Shown piece by piece: positions 1 to 8,072 of a stretch of DNA of 14,105 bases; the stretch's first letter is position 1; the number at the start of each line of letters is the position of its first letter. The notes beneath the pieces were generated by a model. That model worked only from the letters and a program-made list of their open reading frames with translations. It did not search any database and was not told the DNA's origin. The stretch is from contig CAIVAH010000180.1 of assembly GCA_903903765.1 (NCBI GenBank), positions 1 to 14,105 on the forward strand, read 5' to 3'. Source of the stretch: an uncultured Methylococcaceae bacterium. GTDB taxonomy: Bacteria > Pseudomonadota > Gammaproteobacteria > Methylococcales > Methylomonadaceae. A program made the translations under genes and the position numbers.

Positions 1-579
1 ACTGATACTGTTATTTCAAATGCATCATGTACTACAAACTGTTTAGCACCAATTGTTAAGCCGTTAAATGATACTATCGGTATCGAAAGTGGTTTAATGA
101 CAACGATTCATTCTTACACAAATGATCAGGTATTAACTGATGTTTATCACAGTGATTTACGTCGTGCGCGTTCAGCTACGCAATCAATGATTCCTACTAA
201 AACAGGTGCTGCTGCTGCGGTTGGTTTAGTATTGCCAGAACTTTCTGGTAAATTAGATGGTTTTGCAATGCGTGTTCCCACTATTAACGTTTCTGTTGTT
301 GATTTAACTTTCCAAGCATCTAGAGACACGACTAAAGCTGAAATTGATGAAATATTAACAAGTGCTTCAAATGGTGCTTTAAAAGGTATTTTGGATATTA
401 ATGAAAGACCTTTAGTTTCTGTTGATTTCAATCACAATCCAGCTTCATCTATTTACGAATCACCTTTAACTAAAGTTTTAGGTGGTCGTTTAGTAAAAGT
501 TCTTTCTTGGTATGATAATGAATGGGGTTTCTCAAACCGTATGTTAGATACTACTATTGCCTTTGTTAACGCAAAATAA
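1..579 (+). CDS. gap: Glyceraldehyde-3-phosphate dehydrogenase, 3' part (5' end outside window)
   Basis: This cytosolic glycolytic enzyme oxidises glyceraldehyde-3-phosphate to 1,3-bisphosphoglycerate using NAD(P) and phosphate. The frame is open from base 1, so the start lies upstream; 192 residues are visible, against roughly 330 in the complete family. The fragment begins just before the active site. The ASCTTNC motif places the catalytic cysteine at visible residue 10 (bases 28-30), and the partner histidine is in TIHSYTNDQ. Further family blocks follow: RRARSA, the [14 protein letters not shown] stretch, RVPT, and [13 protein letters not shown] near the C-terminus. There is no visible truncation at the 3' end. 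Pyruvate kinase starts 12 bases after the stop with no terminator between, so the two lower-glycolysis genes are probably co-transcribed. An internal ATG at 97 is not the start, because the catalytic cysteine lies before it. The family call is secure; NAD versus NADP preference cannot be read here. Confidence 0.97.
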   Translation, partial: TDTVISNASCTTNCLAPIVKPLNDTIGIESGLMTTIHSYTNDQVLTDVYHSDLRRARSATQSMIPTKTGAAAAVGLVLPELSGKLDGFAMRVPTINVSVVDLTFQASRDTTKAEIDEILTSASNGALKGILDINERPLVSVDFNHNPASSIYESPLTKVLGGRLVKVLSWYDNEWGFSNRMLDTTIAFVNAK

Positions 580-591
580 CGGATTCAATTC

Positions 592-2041
592 ATGTTAAGA
601 AGAACCAAAATTTTAGCCACACTCGGCCCTGCCACAGATAAGCCGGGTGTGCTTGAAGGCTTATTTAAAGCGGGTATTGATGTTGTCCGAATGAACTTTT
701 CTCATGGTTCTGCTCAAGATCATATTGATAGAGCAAATTTAATCCGTGAATTGAGCAAAAAAAACGGGCAGAAGAGTAGGGATTCTTGCTGATTTGCAAG
801 GCCCTAAAATTCGTATTGCTCGTTTTAAAGATACAAAAGTCTATTTAGATGAAGGTCAGGATTTTGCTTTAGATATTAATTTTGACCCTCTATTGGGTGA
901 TAATACGCAAGTGGGTATTACTTACGAACCATTGGCATTAGAAGTAGTCCCTGGCAGTCGTGTATTATTGGATGATGGTCGTATAGTGCTTGATGTTATT
1001 AATGTAATTGACATGCGTGTTAACTGTACTGTTATCGTGGGTGGCGCGTTATCTAACAATAAAGGCATCAATCTATTAGGGGGTGGACTTTCCGCTGCTG
1101 CATTAACAGACAAAGATAAAGAAGATATCAAAACAGTGGCTTTAATGAACTGTGATTACGTAGCGATATCTTTTCCACGTTGTGCTGAAGACTTAAACGA
1201 AGCCAGAAGATTACTAGAAGCGGAAGGTTGTTACGCCGGTATCGTTGCTAAGGTTGAGCGTGCTGAAGCGATTGTTCCAGAGGTAATGGATGAGATTATC
1301 TTAGCATCTGATGCGGTGATGGTGGCGCGTGGAGATTTAGGTGTTGAAATTGGTGATGCTAATTTACCCGCTGTGCAAAAACAGTTGATTAAACGTGCTA
1401 GAGAATTGAATCGTCTTGCCATTACTGCGACTCAGATGATGGAGTCAATGATTGAAAATCCAATTCCGACGCGTGCTGAAGTATTTGACGTGGCCAATGC
1501 TGTCTATGATGGTACTGATGCGATTATGCTTTCAGCAGAAACTGCTTCTGGTAATTATCCTATTAAAGCGGTTGAAGCAATGGATCGTATTTGTATAGAA
1601 GCAGAAAAACAAGCAATTGTACGTGAATCTGATCACCGTATTAATGCTGAATTTGATCGTATAGATGAAGCCGTTGCAATGTCGGCTATGTATATGGCTA
1701 ATCATACAAAAATTAAAGGGATTGTCAGTCTTACAGAATCAGGTTCTACCCCTTTATGGATGTCTAGAATTAGTTCTGGTATTCCAATTTTTGCATTTAG
1801 TAGTCAAGAAAAAACTTTAGGTAAGGTTACTTTATTTCGTGGTGTTTTTCCAATGTTCTTTGAACTTAATGGTAAAGATGACCATGCTGAAGTTAATCGT
1901 GAAATTGTTGCAAAGCTTAGAAAATGGCATAAAGCCAAAGATGGTGATAAGTTTATTATCACTAAAGGTGATTTAAAAGGTGTTGAAGGCGGTACCAACG
2001 CCCTGAAAGTCATTGTTATTGGTCAAGGTTTAACACCCTAA
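592..2041 (+). CDS. pykA: Pyruvate kinase, interrupted by a +1 frameshift at an A8 run
   Basis: Pyruvate kinase converts phosphoenolpyruvate and ADP to pyruvate and ATP. The N-terminal piece (592-792) has the [12 protein letters not shown] start and MNFSHGS. The remainder continues in the next frame to 2041 with [28 protein letters not shown] (active-site lysine about residue 220), [10 protein letters not shown] and the [19 protein letters not shown] signature. The C-terminal domain with [17 protein letters not shown] resembles E. coli PykA, the AMP-activated type. The break maps to eight A at 757-764. With seven A the frame reads [19 protein letters not shown] and gives one 482-residue protein, the normal family length. 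As written, translation from 592 stops at 790-792. The start ATG has GGA eight bases upstream. Possible explanations are a sequencing error, a recent mutation, or slippage on the A run that restores the frame. The family call is certain; the functional state is open. Confidence 0.93.
757..764 (+). other. A8 homopolymer at the pyruvate kinase frame break
   Basis: Eight consecutive A lie exactly where the upstream pyruvate kinase frame must move by one base to join the downstream frame. Removing one A restores conserved sequence on both sides without any other change. Homopolymer runs of this length are common sites of sequencing error and can also provoke RNA polymerase slippage. Confidence 0.85.
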
Positions 2042-2050
2042 GGCGCTAGG

Positions 2051-2083
2051 TTCTGCACTTAATGTTGTCGGTTAAGTGCAGAA
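2051..2083. terminator. 12-bp inverted repeat between convergent pykA and uvrD
   Basis: TTCTGCACTTAA (2051-2062) is perfectly repeated in reverse complement at 2072-2083 with a 9-base loop, beginning 10 bases after the pykA stop. The T tract after it is poor (TCAATTCGGTTTTA), so termination may be inefficient. Its position between two convergent genes suggests a shared bidirectional terminator, but the uvrD side lacks a clear T run. Confidence 0.6.
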
Positions 2084-2109
2084 TCAATTCGGTTTTACAA
2101 GCTCATAGT

Positions 2110-4275
2110 TTAGAGCTTGTTTAATTTAGCATAAGCTAACATCAGCCATTTTATACCTACTTCTGAAAAGTTAATTTGCACTCTCTCTTGAGCGCCAGAT
2201 CCCTCTAGTTGTAATACAACGCCTTCCCCAAACTTATCATGTAAGACACGTTCTCCCAGTTTAAATACGCTAGATTCATTAATTAATTTATTTGTGTTTT
2301 GGGGGTTAAAAATCGGCTTATTCACAGTGGCTCTTATACGAACTTCTTGTATCAGATCTGTCGGTATTTCTTTAAGAAATCTTGACGGTCTTGGATAACT
2401 TTCTCGTCCATATAATCGTCTGGATTCTGCATAGCTTAGATAGAGTTTTATCATGGCTCTAGTCATGCCTACATAGCACAGACGACGTTCCTCTTCTAAG
2501 CGTGCAATATCATCTATTGATTGTTGTGATGGAAATAGACCATCTTCCATGCCAACTAAAAATACGGTATTAAATTCTAAGCCCTTTGCAGAATGTATCG
2601 TCATTAATTGCACACAATCTTCTTGCTCAGAGCTTTGGCTTTCGCCTGCCTCAAGTGAAGCATGAGTTAAAAACGTATTAAGTTTATTCATGCCCTCTTC
2701 ATTATTTTGATCAAAGTCAAATAGCTTGGCTGCATTGACTAATTCCTCTAAGTTTTCAATTTTTTCTTCACCTTTATCCATTTTTTCTTTTTGATAAAGT
2801 TCAATGAGTTTAGATTTTTCTATGACCAACTTAACTTGTTCATAAAGTTCTAGTTCATTAGTTTGGGTGGACAAGTCCTTGATAAATTGTAAAAAACTGC
2901 TAAGCGCGTTTGAGGTTCGAGCTGATAGTTTACCTAGATTGATTAGTGTTAGTGCAGATTGCCATAAGGATAGGTTTTGGTATCTTGCAATGGCGCGTAT
3001 TTCATCTATAGCTTTTGTACCAAGGCCGCGCGTTGGGGTATTGATAATTCGTTCGAAAGAAGCATCATCATGATAATTACTCATAAGACGTAGATAAGCC
3101 AAGGCATTTTTAATTTCAGCGCGATCAAAAAAGCGTAAGCCACCATAGACTCGGTAGGGTATCCCAGAGGTCATGAGTTTTTCTTCAAATTGGCGGGATT
3201 GAGCGTTTGAGCGATATAAGATGGCCGTGTCCGCGCGCAAGCCGCCTTCTTTAACCCACTTTTTAATACATTCAATTACGAAAAAAGCTTCGTCTTGTTC
3301 ATTAAATGCGGCATAAAGCGAGCAGGGTTCCCCATCACCCGCATCTGTCCAAAGTTCTTTGCCCATACGACCAGAATTATTAGCAATTATATGATTGGCG
3401 GCCTTTAAGATAGTACCTGTAGAACGATAATTCTGTTCTAGCTTTACAACACTATGGATAGGAAAGTGTTTCTGAAAGTTATAAATATTTTCAATTTTTG
3501 CGCCTCTCCATCCATAAATAGATTGGTCATCATCACCTACAACAAATAGGTTATTGTTATCGCCTGTTAATAGGCGTAACCAAGCATATTGAATGGTATT
3601 TGTATCTTGAAATTCATCAACATGAATTTGTTTAAAGCGTTGTTGATAATGGGCTAATAAGTCAGAGTCATCCCTTAATAGCTCAAGACCTCGTAATAAA
3701 AGCTCCGCAAAATCGACTAGTCCAGAGCGTTGGCATAAGTCTTCGTAAGCCTTATATATCATTAGCATCTGCTTTTGATGATAATCATAGGTCTCAAGCA
3801 TGTGCTTAGCTCTGATTCCCTCATCCTTTTGAGCATTAATAAACCATTGCACTTCTCTGGGTGGCCATTTACTGTCATCTAAATTGAGGGAGTTTAATAA
3901 GCGTTTTATCATTCTCAATTGATCACTGGAGTCCATGACTTGAAATGATTCTGGTAAATTAGCGGCTTTGGGATGTCTTCTTAATAGCCGATGAGAAATA
4001 CTATGAAAAGTACCAATCCATAAGTTTTGAGTGCTAATGTTAAGTAGATGTTCAATTCGATGGCGCATTTCTTTAGCCGCTTTATTAGTAAAAGTGACGG
4101 CTAAGATATTAAATGCTGGAATATGCTCAACTTGCATTTGCCATGCAATACGATGCACTAATACTCGGGTCTTTCCACTACCCGCACCTGCAAGAATCAG
4201 CATGGATTGAGAGGGGGCTGTTACCGCAAGGCGTTGTGCATCATTTAAAGGGTCAATTATTGGGGTAATATCCAT
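2110..4275 (-). CDS. uvrD: DNA helicase II UvrD
   Basis: UvrD is an ATP-dependent 3'-5' superfamily 1 helicase. It removes the incised oligonucleotide in nucleotide excision repair, unwinds nicked DNA in mismatch repair and strips RecA filaments. The 721 residues match the 720 of E. coli UvrD and the two align throughout. Motifs in order: Walker A AGAGSGKT (29-36, Lys35), TFTNKAAKEM (about 61-70), GTFHS (88-92), Walker B DEFQDTN (220-226), GDDDQSIYGWRGA (247-259), QNYRST (281-286), then QLMTIHSAKGLEF and RLCYVGMTRA in the C-terminal half. The tail keeps the GERVLHDKFGEGVV region found in UvrD but not in Rep. The gene is transcribed alone, convergent with pykA and divergent from the DUF2892 gene. 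No Shine-Dalgarno sequence is evident before the ATG. PcrA and Rep are the alternatives, but length and similarity favour UvrD. Confidence 0.97.
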   Translation of the reverse strand: MDITPIIDPLNDAQRLAVTAPSQSMLILAGAGSGKTRVLVHRIAWQMQVEHIPAFNILAVTFTNKAAKEMRHRIEHLLNISTQNLWIGTFHSISHRLLRRHPKAANLPESFQVMDSSDQLRMIKRLLNSLNLDDSKWPPREVQWFINAQKDEGIRAKHMLETYDYHQKQMLMIYKAYEDLCQRSGLVDFAELLLRGLELLRDDSDLLAHYQQRFKQIHVDEFQDTNTIQYAWLRLLTGDNNNLFVVGDDDQSIYGWRGAKIENIYNFQKHFPIHSVVKLEQNYRSTGTILKAANHIIANNSGRMGKELWTDAGDGEPCSLYAAFNEQDEAFFVIECIKKWVKEGGLRADTAILYRSNAQSRQFEEKLMTSGIPYRVYGGLRFFDRAEIKNALAYLRLMSNYHDDASFERIINTPTRGLGTKAIDEIRAIARYQNLSLWQSALTLINLGKLSARTSNALSSFLQFIKDLSTQTNELELYEQVKLVIEKSKLIELYQKEKMDKGEEKIENLEELVNAAKLFDFDQNNEEGMNKLNTFLTHASLEAGESQSSEQEDCVQLMTIHSAKGLEFNTVFLVGMEDGLFPSQQSIDDIARLEEERRLCYVGMTRAMIKLYLSYAESRRLYGRESYPRPSRFLKEIPTDLIQEVRIRATVNKPIFNPQNTNKLINESSVFKLGERVLHDKFGEGVVLQLEGSGAQERVQINFSEVGIKWLMLAYAKLNKL

Positions 4276-4311
4276 GCTGTTTTATCACTTGCACATTCTG
4301 TAGAGCTGTGT

Positions 4312-4341
4312 ATATTACTTGCAATGTAGCATTTGCATCAA
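4312..4341 (-). promoter_or_regulatory. Candidate sigma70 promoter for uvrD
   Basis: On the minus strand, TTGATG (4336-4341) is followed 18 bases later by TAATAT (4312-4317), about 37 bases before the uvrD ATG. Both boxes deviate from consensus and the region is AT-rich, so a chance match is quite possible. Confidence 0.28.
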
Positions 4342-4389
4342 TTATCATTGCATTAAAGAAATAATAACTATCACACAGAGGGGATTAAT

Positions 4390-4623
4390 ATGAGTTTTGA
4401 TTATAAACGTATGACCAAATTTGAGCACAATCTTGGTGCTAATGAGAAAAAATATCGTTTATACGGTGGTGCCGCATTATTAGCAATTTCTATATTTACT
4501 GCGTCAATAGCTTTGTTATTAGTAGGAATGGTACTGGTTGGTACTGGCTTTTCTGGATGGTGTCCGGTTTATTCGGGTCTAAATAAAAATTCTGAAATAA
4601 TTGAAAATACGGCCGCAGAATAA
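4390..4623 (+). CDS. Small DUF2892-type (YgaP-like) inner membrane protein
   Basis: This 77-residue protein has one hydrophobic block, about residues 25-55, probably two tightly packed membrane helices around a glycine-rich turn. The pattern of an N-terminal NLGANEKKYRLYGG segment, a hydrophobic middle with LVGMVLVGTGFSG, then WCPVYSGL is the signature I recognise from the DUF2892 family, the membrane segment also found in the rhodanese YgaP. The cysteine in CPVY is typical of the family. There is no rhodanese domain here, so this is the stand-alone form, whose function is not established. A clear GAGGGG Shine-Dalgarno sequence (about 4378-4384) sets the start. It is divergent from uvrD and is followed by two hairpins, so it is probably expressed alone. 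Confidence 0.75.
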   Translation: MSFDYKRMTKFEHNLGANEKKYRLYGGAALLAISIFTASIALLLVGMVLVGTGFSGWCPVYSGLNKNSEIIENTAAE

Positions 4624-4634
4624 AATCGTTGTCT

Positions 4635-4664
4635 GGTGCAAAGTTAATCATCAAGCTTTGCACC
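4635..4664 (+). terminator. Hairpin after the DUF2892 gene
   Basis: GGTGCAAAG (4635-4643) pairs perfectly with CTTTGCACC (4656-4664) across a 12-base loop, starting 12 bases after the stop codon. The following sequence, TCTATCTT, is only moderately T-rich. This may be the first of two tandem transcription stops. Confidence 0.5.
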
Positions 4665-4670
4665 TCTATC

Positions 4671-4703
4671 TTAGACACATATTAGATGTCTAATACTTTT
4701 TTT
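4671..4703 (+). terminator. Second hairpin with T7 tract
   Basis: TTAGACA (4671-4677) pairs with TGTCTAA (4687-4693) across 9 bases and is followed by seven T (4697-4703). The stem is AT-rich but the T run is good. It sits 7 bases beyond the previous hairpin, giving a tandem arrangement that should end transcription before the dsbD promoter region. Confidence 0.5.
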
Positions 4704-4967
4704 GATTGAGTAAGACTGTTTTTGGCTTGTATGTCTATTAAACAGCTAATCATTATTAGTTCATTTCTCGCTATTTAAAAGAGGCTTAATCAGCCCGTTC
4801 TCGATAAACTTATCTTTTAAAGTTTTATCTAAAAATCCTAATAAATATTTAACATAGATTATTAAGTTAATTTAATGGGTATAATTTCTTCGTTTAATAC
4901 TATTTTTCCTGAAATAATATCGTAGTCATTGGAACGGTTTTTTTGAATATCTTCGTTGGATTCTTTT
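4704..4967 (+). promoter_or_regulatory. Upstream region of dsbD with a perfect -10 box
   Basis: This gene-free, AT-rich stretch contains TATAAT at 4880-4885. No good -35 box lies 16-18 bases upstream (the sequence there is GATTAT), so the promoter call is tentative. Transcription would begin near 4892 and give a leader of about 75 bases. A weak Shine-Dalgarno TTGGA (4956-4960) lies 7 bases before the ATG at 4968. No small gene or long repeat was seen. Confidence 0.38.
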
Positions 4968-7178
4968 ATGTCTTATTTGCAATTATTATTTGTTTGTTTT
5001 TTTTCAGTGCTTGGCCTTATAAATAATGCGAACGCTGAGGATATTCCCTTGTCAGCTGATGAGGCTTTTAAGTTAAATTATAAAGTGGTTTCGACTGATA
5101 AAATTGAGTTAACTTGGAATGTCGCTGAGGGTTATTATCTTTATAGAGATTATATAAAAGTTACGTCTAAAACAGAGGGTGTGCAGATAACACCCTTGGT
5201 TCTTCCTGAAGGTAAAAATAAACATGACGATTCATTTGGTGATGTGATTATTTACCGAAATAAAGTTACTGTCCCCGTATCTTTTACATGGGTTAAAAAA
5301 ATATCAGTTGTGCAAGTTCTAGTTCAATTTAGAGGTTGTGCAGATCGAGGTATTTGTTACCCGCCTCAGAAAAAAATACTCGACATAGATTTGTCAACTT
5401 TCGCAGGCGGATCAGATGCACTAATCATTCCTAAGTTAAATCCATTTAATAAAACTTTGAGTTCAGATGAGTTACTGCAACCCGATCAAGCTTTTCAGTT
5501 TACAAGTTTTGTCAAAGATGCAAATACACTGAGTTTAAATTGGAAAATAGCAAAAGGTTATTATCTATATCGTGAAAAAATTGTCATAGCATTACAGAAA
5601 CCAACAGATGTTGATTTAGGTAGTTATGTAATTCCTAGTGGTGAGCCTAAAGAAGATGAGGCTTTTGGTAAGGTTGAAATATTTCATGATACCTTAGCTT
5701 TTGACATACCTGTTAAGCGAAAGGAAACAAAAGCACAAACTATTACCTTAAATGCTAAATATCAAGGTTGTGCAGAGCGTGGTGTTTGTTATCCATTAAT
5801 GACAAAAAATGTTGAGTTAGCACTGCCAGTTCTTGATAATCAGCCATCAGCTTCTAATACTGAAAAGTTATCTGAACAAGATCAAATTGTCAGTGCGTTA
5901 CATAGTGATAGTTTCGGAGTAACGTTGATAACTTTCTATGGTTTTGGTGTGTTGATTTCTCTAACTCCGTGTATATTTCCTATGATTCCAATACTTTCAG
6001 GTATTATCGTTGGACATGGTAATAAAATTTCAACCATGCATAGTTTCTTGTTGTCATTAGCTTATGTCGTTGCATCTGCTCTAACGTATACAGTTTTTGG
6101 TGTGCTAGCGGCTTTATTTGGTGGTAATTTACAAGCGACATTTCAACAGTCGTGGATTATTGTGCTATTTAGTAGCATTTTTATATTGTTGTCTTTATCA
6201 ATGTTCGGTTTTTATGATTTAGAACTACCTAACTCAATAAAAACAAAGTTGAGCAATTCAAGCTTTAAGCATCAAGATGGTTCTCTTTGGGGCGCTGCAA
6301 TTATGGGTTCCTTGTCTTCATTAATTGTTGGGCCTTGTGTGGCGGCACCTTTAGCAGGAGCACTTATATTCATTGGACAAACGGGTGACGCCTTATTAGG
6401 TGGTGGTGCATTGTTTGCAATGGGTATGGGCATGGGATTGCCGTTGTTATTATTGGGTCTTTCTGCAGGTAAGTTATTCCCAAAATCGGGTAACTGGTTA
6501 AATTCAACAAAAGCTATTTTTGGTGTGTTAATGTTGGGTGTTGCTGTATGGATGTTAAGTAGAATATTACCTGCAGAAGTAACCACATTACTTTGGGCAA
6601 TGCTTTTAATTATGCCCGCGGTATATTTAAATGCGGTTGACCCTTTACCATTGGGTAGTTCTGGATGGCTTAAATTGTGGAAAGGTTTAGGCTTGGTGAT
6701 GTTAGCTTATGGCGTTATTTTAATCATCGGGATAAGTTTAGGTAATACAAATCCTTTACAGCCACTAAAAGGTTTGGTGACGACTAAAAGTGGTCAAGTA
6801 GAGACAGAAGAAGGTCTGGTGTTTGAACGGGTGGCAACTTTAAGTGCTTTGCAAGATAAACTTAAGCAGTCTAGTGATAATAATCAACCAGTAATGATTG
6901 ATTATTATGCGGATTGGTGTGTTTCATGTAAGGAAATGGAAGCCTATACTTTTAAAGATGCCAAAGTTAAAACAATGTTGAAAAACTATAGATTGTTACA
7001 GGTTGATGTGACAGAAGACTCAACTGAAAATAAAGCATTATTAGAGGCATTTAATTTAATTGGTCCACCAGCAATATTGTTTTTTAATGGCAGTGTTGAA
7101 GAAATAAAGTCAAATCGGGTAATTGGTTATCAAGAGCCAGAAATTTTCTTAAAAACCTTAGAGGGTTTAAAGTCCTAA
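4968..7178 (+). CDS. dsbD: Thiol:disulfide interchange protein DsbD with duplicated alpha domain
   Basis: DsbD passes electrons from cytoplasmic thioredoxin across the inner membrane to periplasmic reductases such as DsbC and to cytochrome c maturation. Starting at ATG 4968 the protein has 736 residues, against 565 in E. coli. A signal peptide (residues 1-23, ending NANA) precedes two alpha-type domains. The first has C124 and C130 in GCADRGICYPP, the second C268 and C274 in GCAERGVCYPL. The membrane beta domain follows, about 315-600, with C335 in TPCIFPMIP and C457 in GPCVAAP; their spacing of 122 residues equals that of E. coli C163 and C285. The C-terminal thioredoxin-like gamma domain has WCVSC (C651, C654). 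All expected redox cysteines are present, plus one extra pair. An upstream TTG at 4956 is in frame, but it overlaps the likely ribosome site and would lengthen the signal peptide. Confidence 0.96.
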   Translation: MSYLQLLFVCFFSVLGLINNANAEDIPLSADEAFKLNYKVVSTDKIELTWNVAEGYYLYRDYIKVTSKTEGVQITPLVLPEGKNKHDDSFGDVIIYRNKVTVPVSFTWVKKISVVQVLVQFRGCADRGICYPPQKKILDIDLSTFAGGSDALIIPKLNPFNKTLSSDELLQPDQAFQFTSFVKDANTLSLNWKIAKGYYLYREKIVIALQKPTDVDLGSYVIPSGEPKEDEAFGKVEIFHDTLAFDIPVKRKETKAQTITLNAKYQGCAERGVCYPLMTKNVELALPVLDNQPSASNTEKLSEQDQIVSALHSDSFGVTLITFYGFGVLISLTPCIFPMIPILSGIIVGHGNKISTMHSFLLSLAYVVASALTYTVFGVLAALFGGNLQATFQQSWIIVLFSSIFILLSLSMFGFYDLELPNSIKTKLSNSSFKHQDGSLWGAAIMGSLSSLIVGPCVAAPLAGALIFIGQTGDALLGGGALFAMGMGMGLPLLLLGLSAGKLFPKSGNWLNSTKAIFGVLMLGVAVWMLSRILPAEVTTLLWAMLLIMPAVYLNAVDPLPLGSSGWLKLWKGLGLVMLAYGVILIIGISLGNTNPLQPLKGLVTTKSGQVETEEGLVFERVATLSALQDKLKQSSDNNQPVMIDYYADWCVSCKEMEAYTFKDAKVKTMLKNYRLLQVDVTEDSTENKALLEAFNLIGPPAILFFNGSVEEIKSNRVIGYQEPEIFLKTLEGLKS

Positions 7179-7185
7179 TGACTTT

Positions 7186-7224
7186 AAAGGGTGGTATCTA
7201 TGGTTAAAGGCACCACCCTTTTTT
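7186..7224 (+). terminator. Intrinsic terminator of dsbD
   Basis: AAAGGGTGGT (7186-7195) pairs perfectly with ACCACCCTTT (7212-7221) across a 16-base loop, and six T end at 7224. It starts 7 bases after the dsbD stop, a canonical rho-independent terminator. The complementary strand also carries the stem and could help end the convergent small gene at 7231. Confidence 0.85.
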
Positions 7225-7230
7225 GGGTCA

Positions 7231-7575
7231 TTATAAAGTTTTGTAAAGTTTTAATGCTTTTTCTAATTCATCAGCAGACTTTTGAATATCGCCTGATTTA
7301 GCATAAATTTGTCCTTGAATAACCGAATTATTAGCTTCTTTAAGGGCACTTTCGTCACCGCTAATTTTTGCAGAAGTAAATCGTGCAGATTTTAATATTA
7401 ATTGTGCCGCAGAAAAGTCACTTTTATTAACTTGAACTAGCGCATCTTCAATTAATTTAATAGTTTCAGCAATGATAGGAGCTGAGGTATTGCTGGCTTC
7501 AGCGAAAACTGTGTTATTTAAGCTGATTAAGCTAATAAGAGAAAAAATTAAGGTAGTTTTTTTTATAATTTTCAT
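7231..7575 (-). CDS. Small exported helical protein, unknown function
   Basis: From the ATG at 7575 this is a 114-residue protein. It has a signal peptide of MKIIKK basic head, a hydrophobic core and a TVFA cleavage site near residue 25. The mature part is predicted to be alpha-helical and soluble, with no cysteine and no histidine. Two loosely similar helical segments (AETIKLIEDALVQVN and KSADELEKALKLYKTL) and the phrase VIQGQIYAKSGDIQKSADELEKAL suggest a TPR-like or SmbP-like helical repeat. The metal-binding histidines of SmbP are absent, so I do not assign that function. An in-frame ATG at 7659 would add 28 residues ahead of the signal peptide and is less likely. No Shine-Dalgarno sequence is obvious at either. 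It is convergent with dsbD and shares the terminator region; a functional link with DsbD is unlikely given the lack of cysteine. Confidence 0.6.
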   Translation of the reverse strand: MKIIKKTTLIFSLISLISLNNTVFAEASNTSAPIIAETIKLIEDALVQVNKSDFSAAQLILKSARFTSAKISGDESALKEANNSVIQGQIYAKSGDIQKSADELEKALKLYKTL

Positions 7576-7744
7576 AGTTTGGTAAACAGTAGATGAGAGG
7601 TATTTAGCTTTAAATGCTAAATAAGATTTGAAAACTAAGATATTTTCAAAGGCTATCATATAGGATTAGTGGGTTTGATATATGACAGTTCTAATACAGA
7701 TCACATAAAAAATGGATATTTATAATAAAGAATTTAAGAGTGGG

Positions 7745-7771
7745 TTGATAACAAGACTGCATTAATATAAT
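7745..7771 (+). promoter_or_regulatory. Candidate promoter of the xseB-ispA genes
   Basis: TTGATA (7745-7750) is followed by TATAAT (7766-7771). The 15-base spacing is shorter than the preferred 16-18, though both hexamers are good. A second TATAAT at 7787-7792 has no matching -35. The location, 68 bases before the xseB ATG in a 179-base spacer between divergent genes, is right for a promoter. Confidence 0.4.
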
Positions 7772-7838
7772 TACCAGAAATTAATATATAATAACCAGCT
7801 TTATTTTTAATCTCTTTCTAGTATCTGCGCAATTCTTA

Positions 7839-8072
7839 ATGACTAAAAAAAAAACTGTAAGCATATTTGAAGACTCACTCGCAGAAATTGAATTATTAGT
7901 CAGTCAATTGGAGCGGGGTGACGTTTCCTTAGAAGAGTTATTAAAATCATTTGAGCGTGGTGTCAATTTAATCCGAACTTGTCAAAAATCCTTACAAGAT
8001 GCGGAACATAAAGTGCAAATTTTAATAGAAAATAACGGCACACAAACCCTGGAGTTATTTGCTGATGAGTAA
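7839..8072 (+). CDS. xseB: Exodeoxyribonuclease VII small subunit
   Basis: XseB is the small subunit of exonuclease VII, which degrades single-stranded DNA from both ends in the cytoplasm together with the large subunit XseA, not present here. The 77 residues are close to the 80 of E. coli. The diagnostic pattern is visible: SIFEDSLAEIELLVSQLERGDVSLEELLKSFERGVNL, then a CQKSLQDAEHKVQIL helix and the short acidic end ELFADE. The whole protein is helical, as in the family. Its last 8 bases overlap the ispA start, the usual translationally coupled order. The beginning contains a run of ten A (7846-7855) directly after ATG ACT, a possible slippage point, but the frame is intact. Confidence 0.95.
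   Translation: MTKKKTVSIFEDSLAEIELLVSQLERGDVSLEELLKSFERGVNLIRTCQKSLQDAEHKVQILIENNGTQTLELFADE

Noticed and set aside
97..579. GAPDH starting at the internal ATG at 97
   Set aside because: The catalytic cysteine block lies upstream of it in the same open frame, so the gene is simply cut by the window edge.
794..2041. Separate gene starting at the TTG at 794
   Set aside because: It begins inside the conserved LQGPKIR block of pyruvate kinase, has no ribosome site, and joins the upstream piece exactly after a one-base correction.
6272..6586. Antisense reading frame inside dsbD
   Set aside because: It lies opposite the conserved membrane domain, is proline- and asparagine-rich in the way shadow frames are, and has no ribosome site.
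7231..7575. Assignment of the small exported protein as SmbP metal-binding protein
   Set aside because: The size and helical pattern fit loosely, but the histidine-rich heptads that define SmbP are missing.
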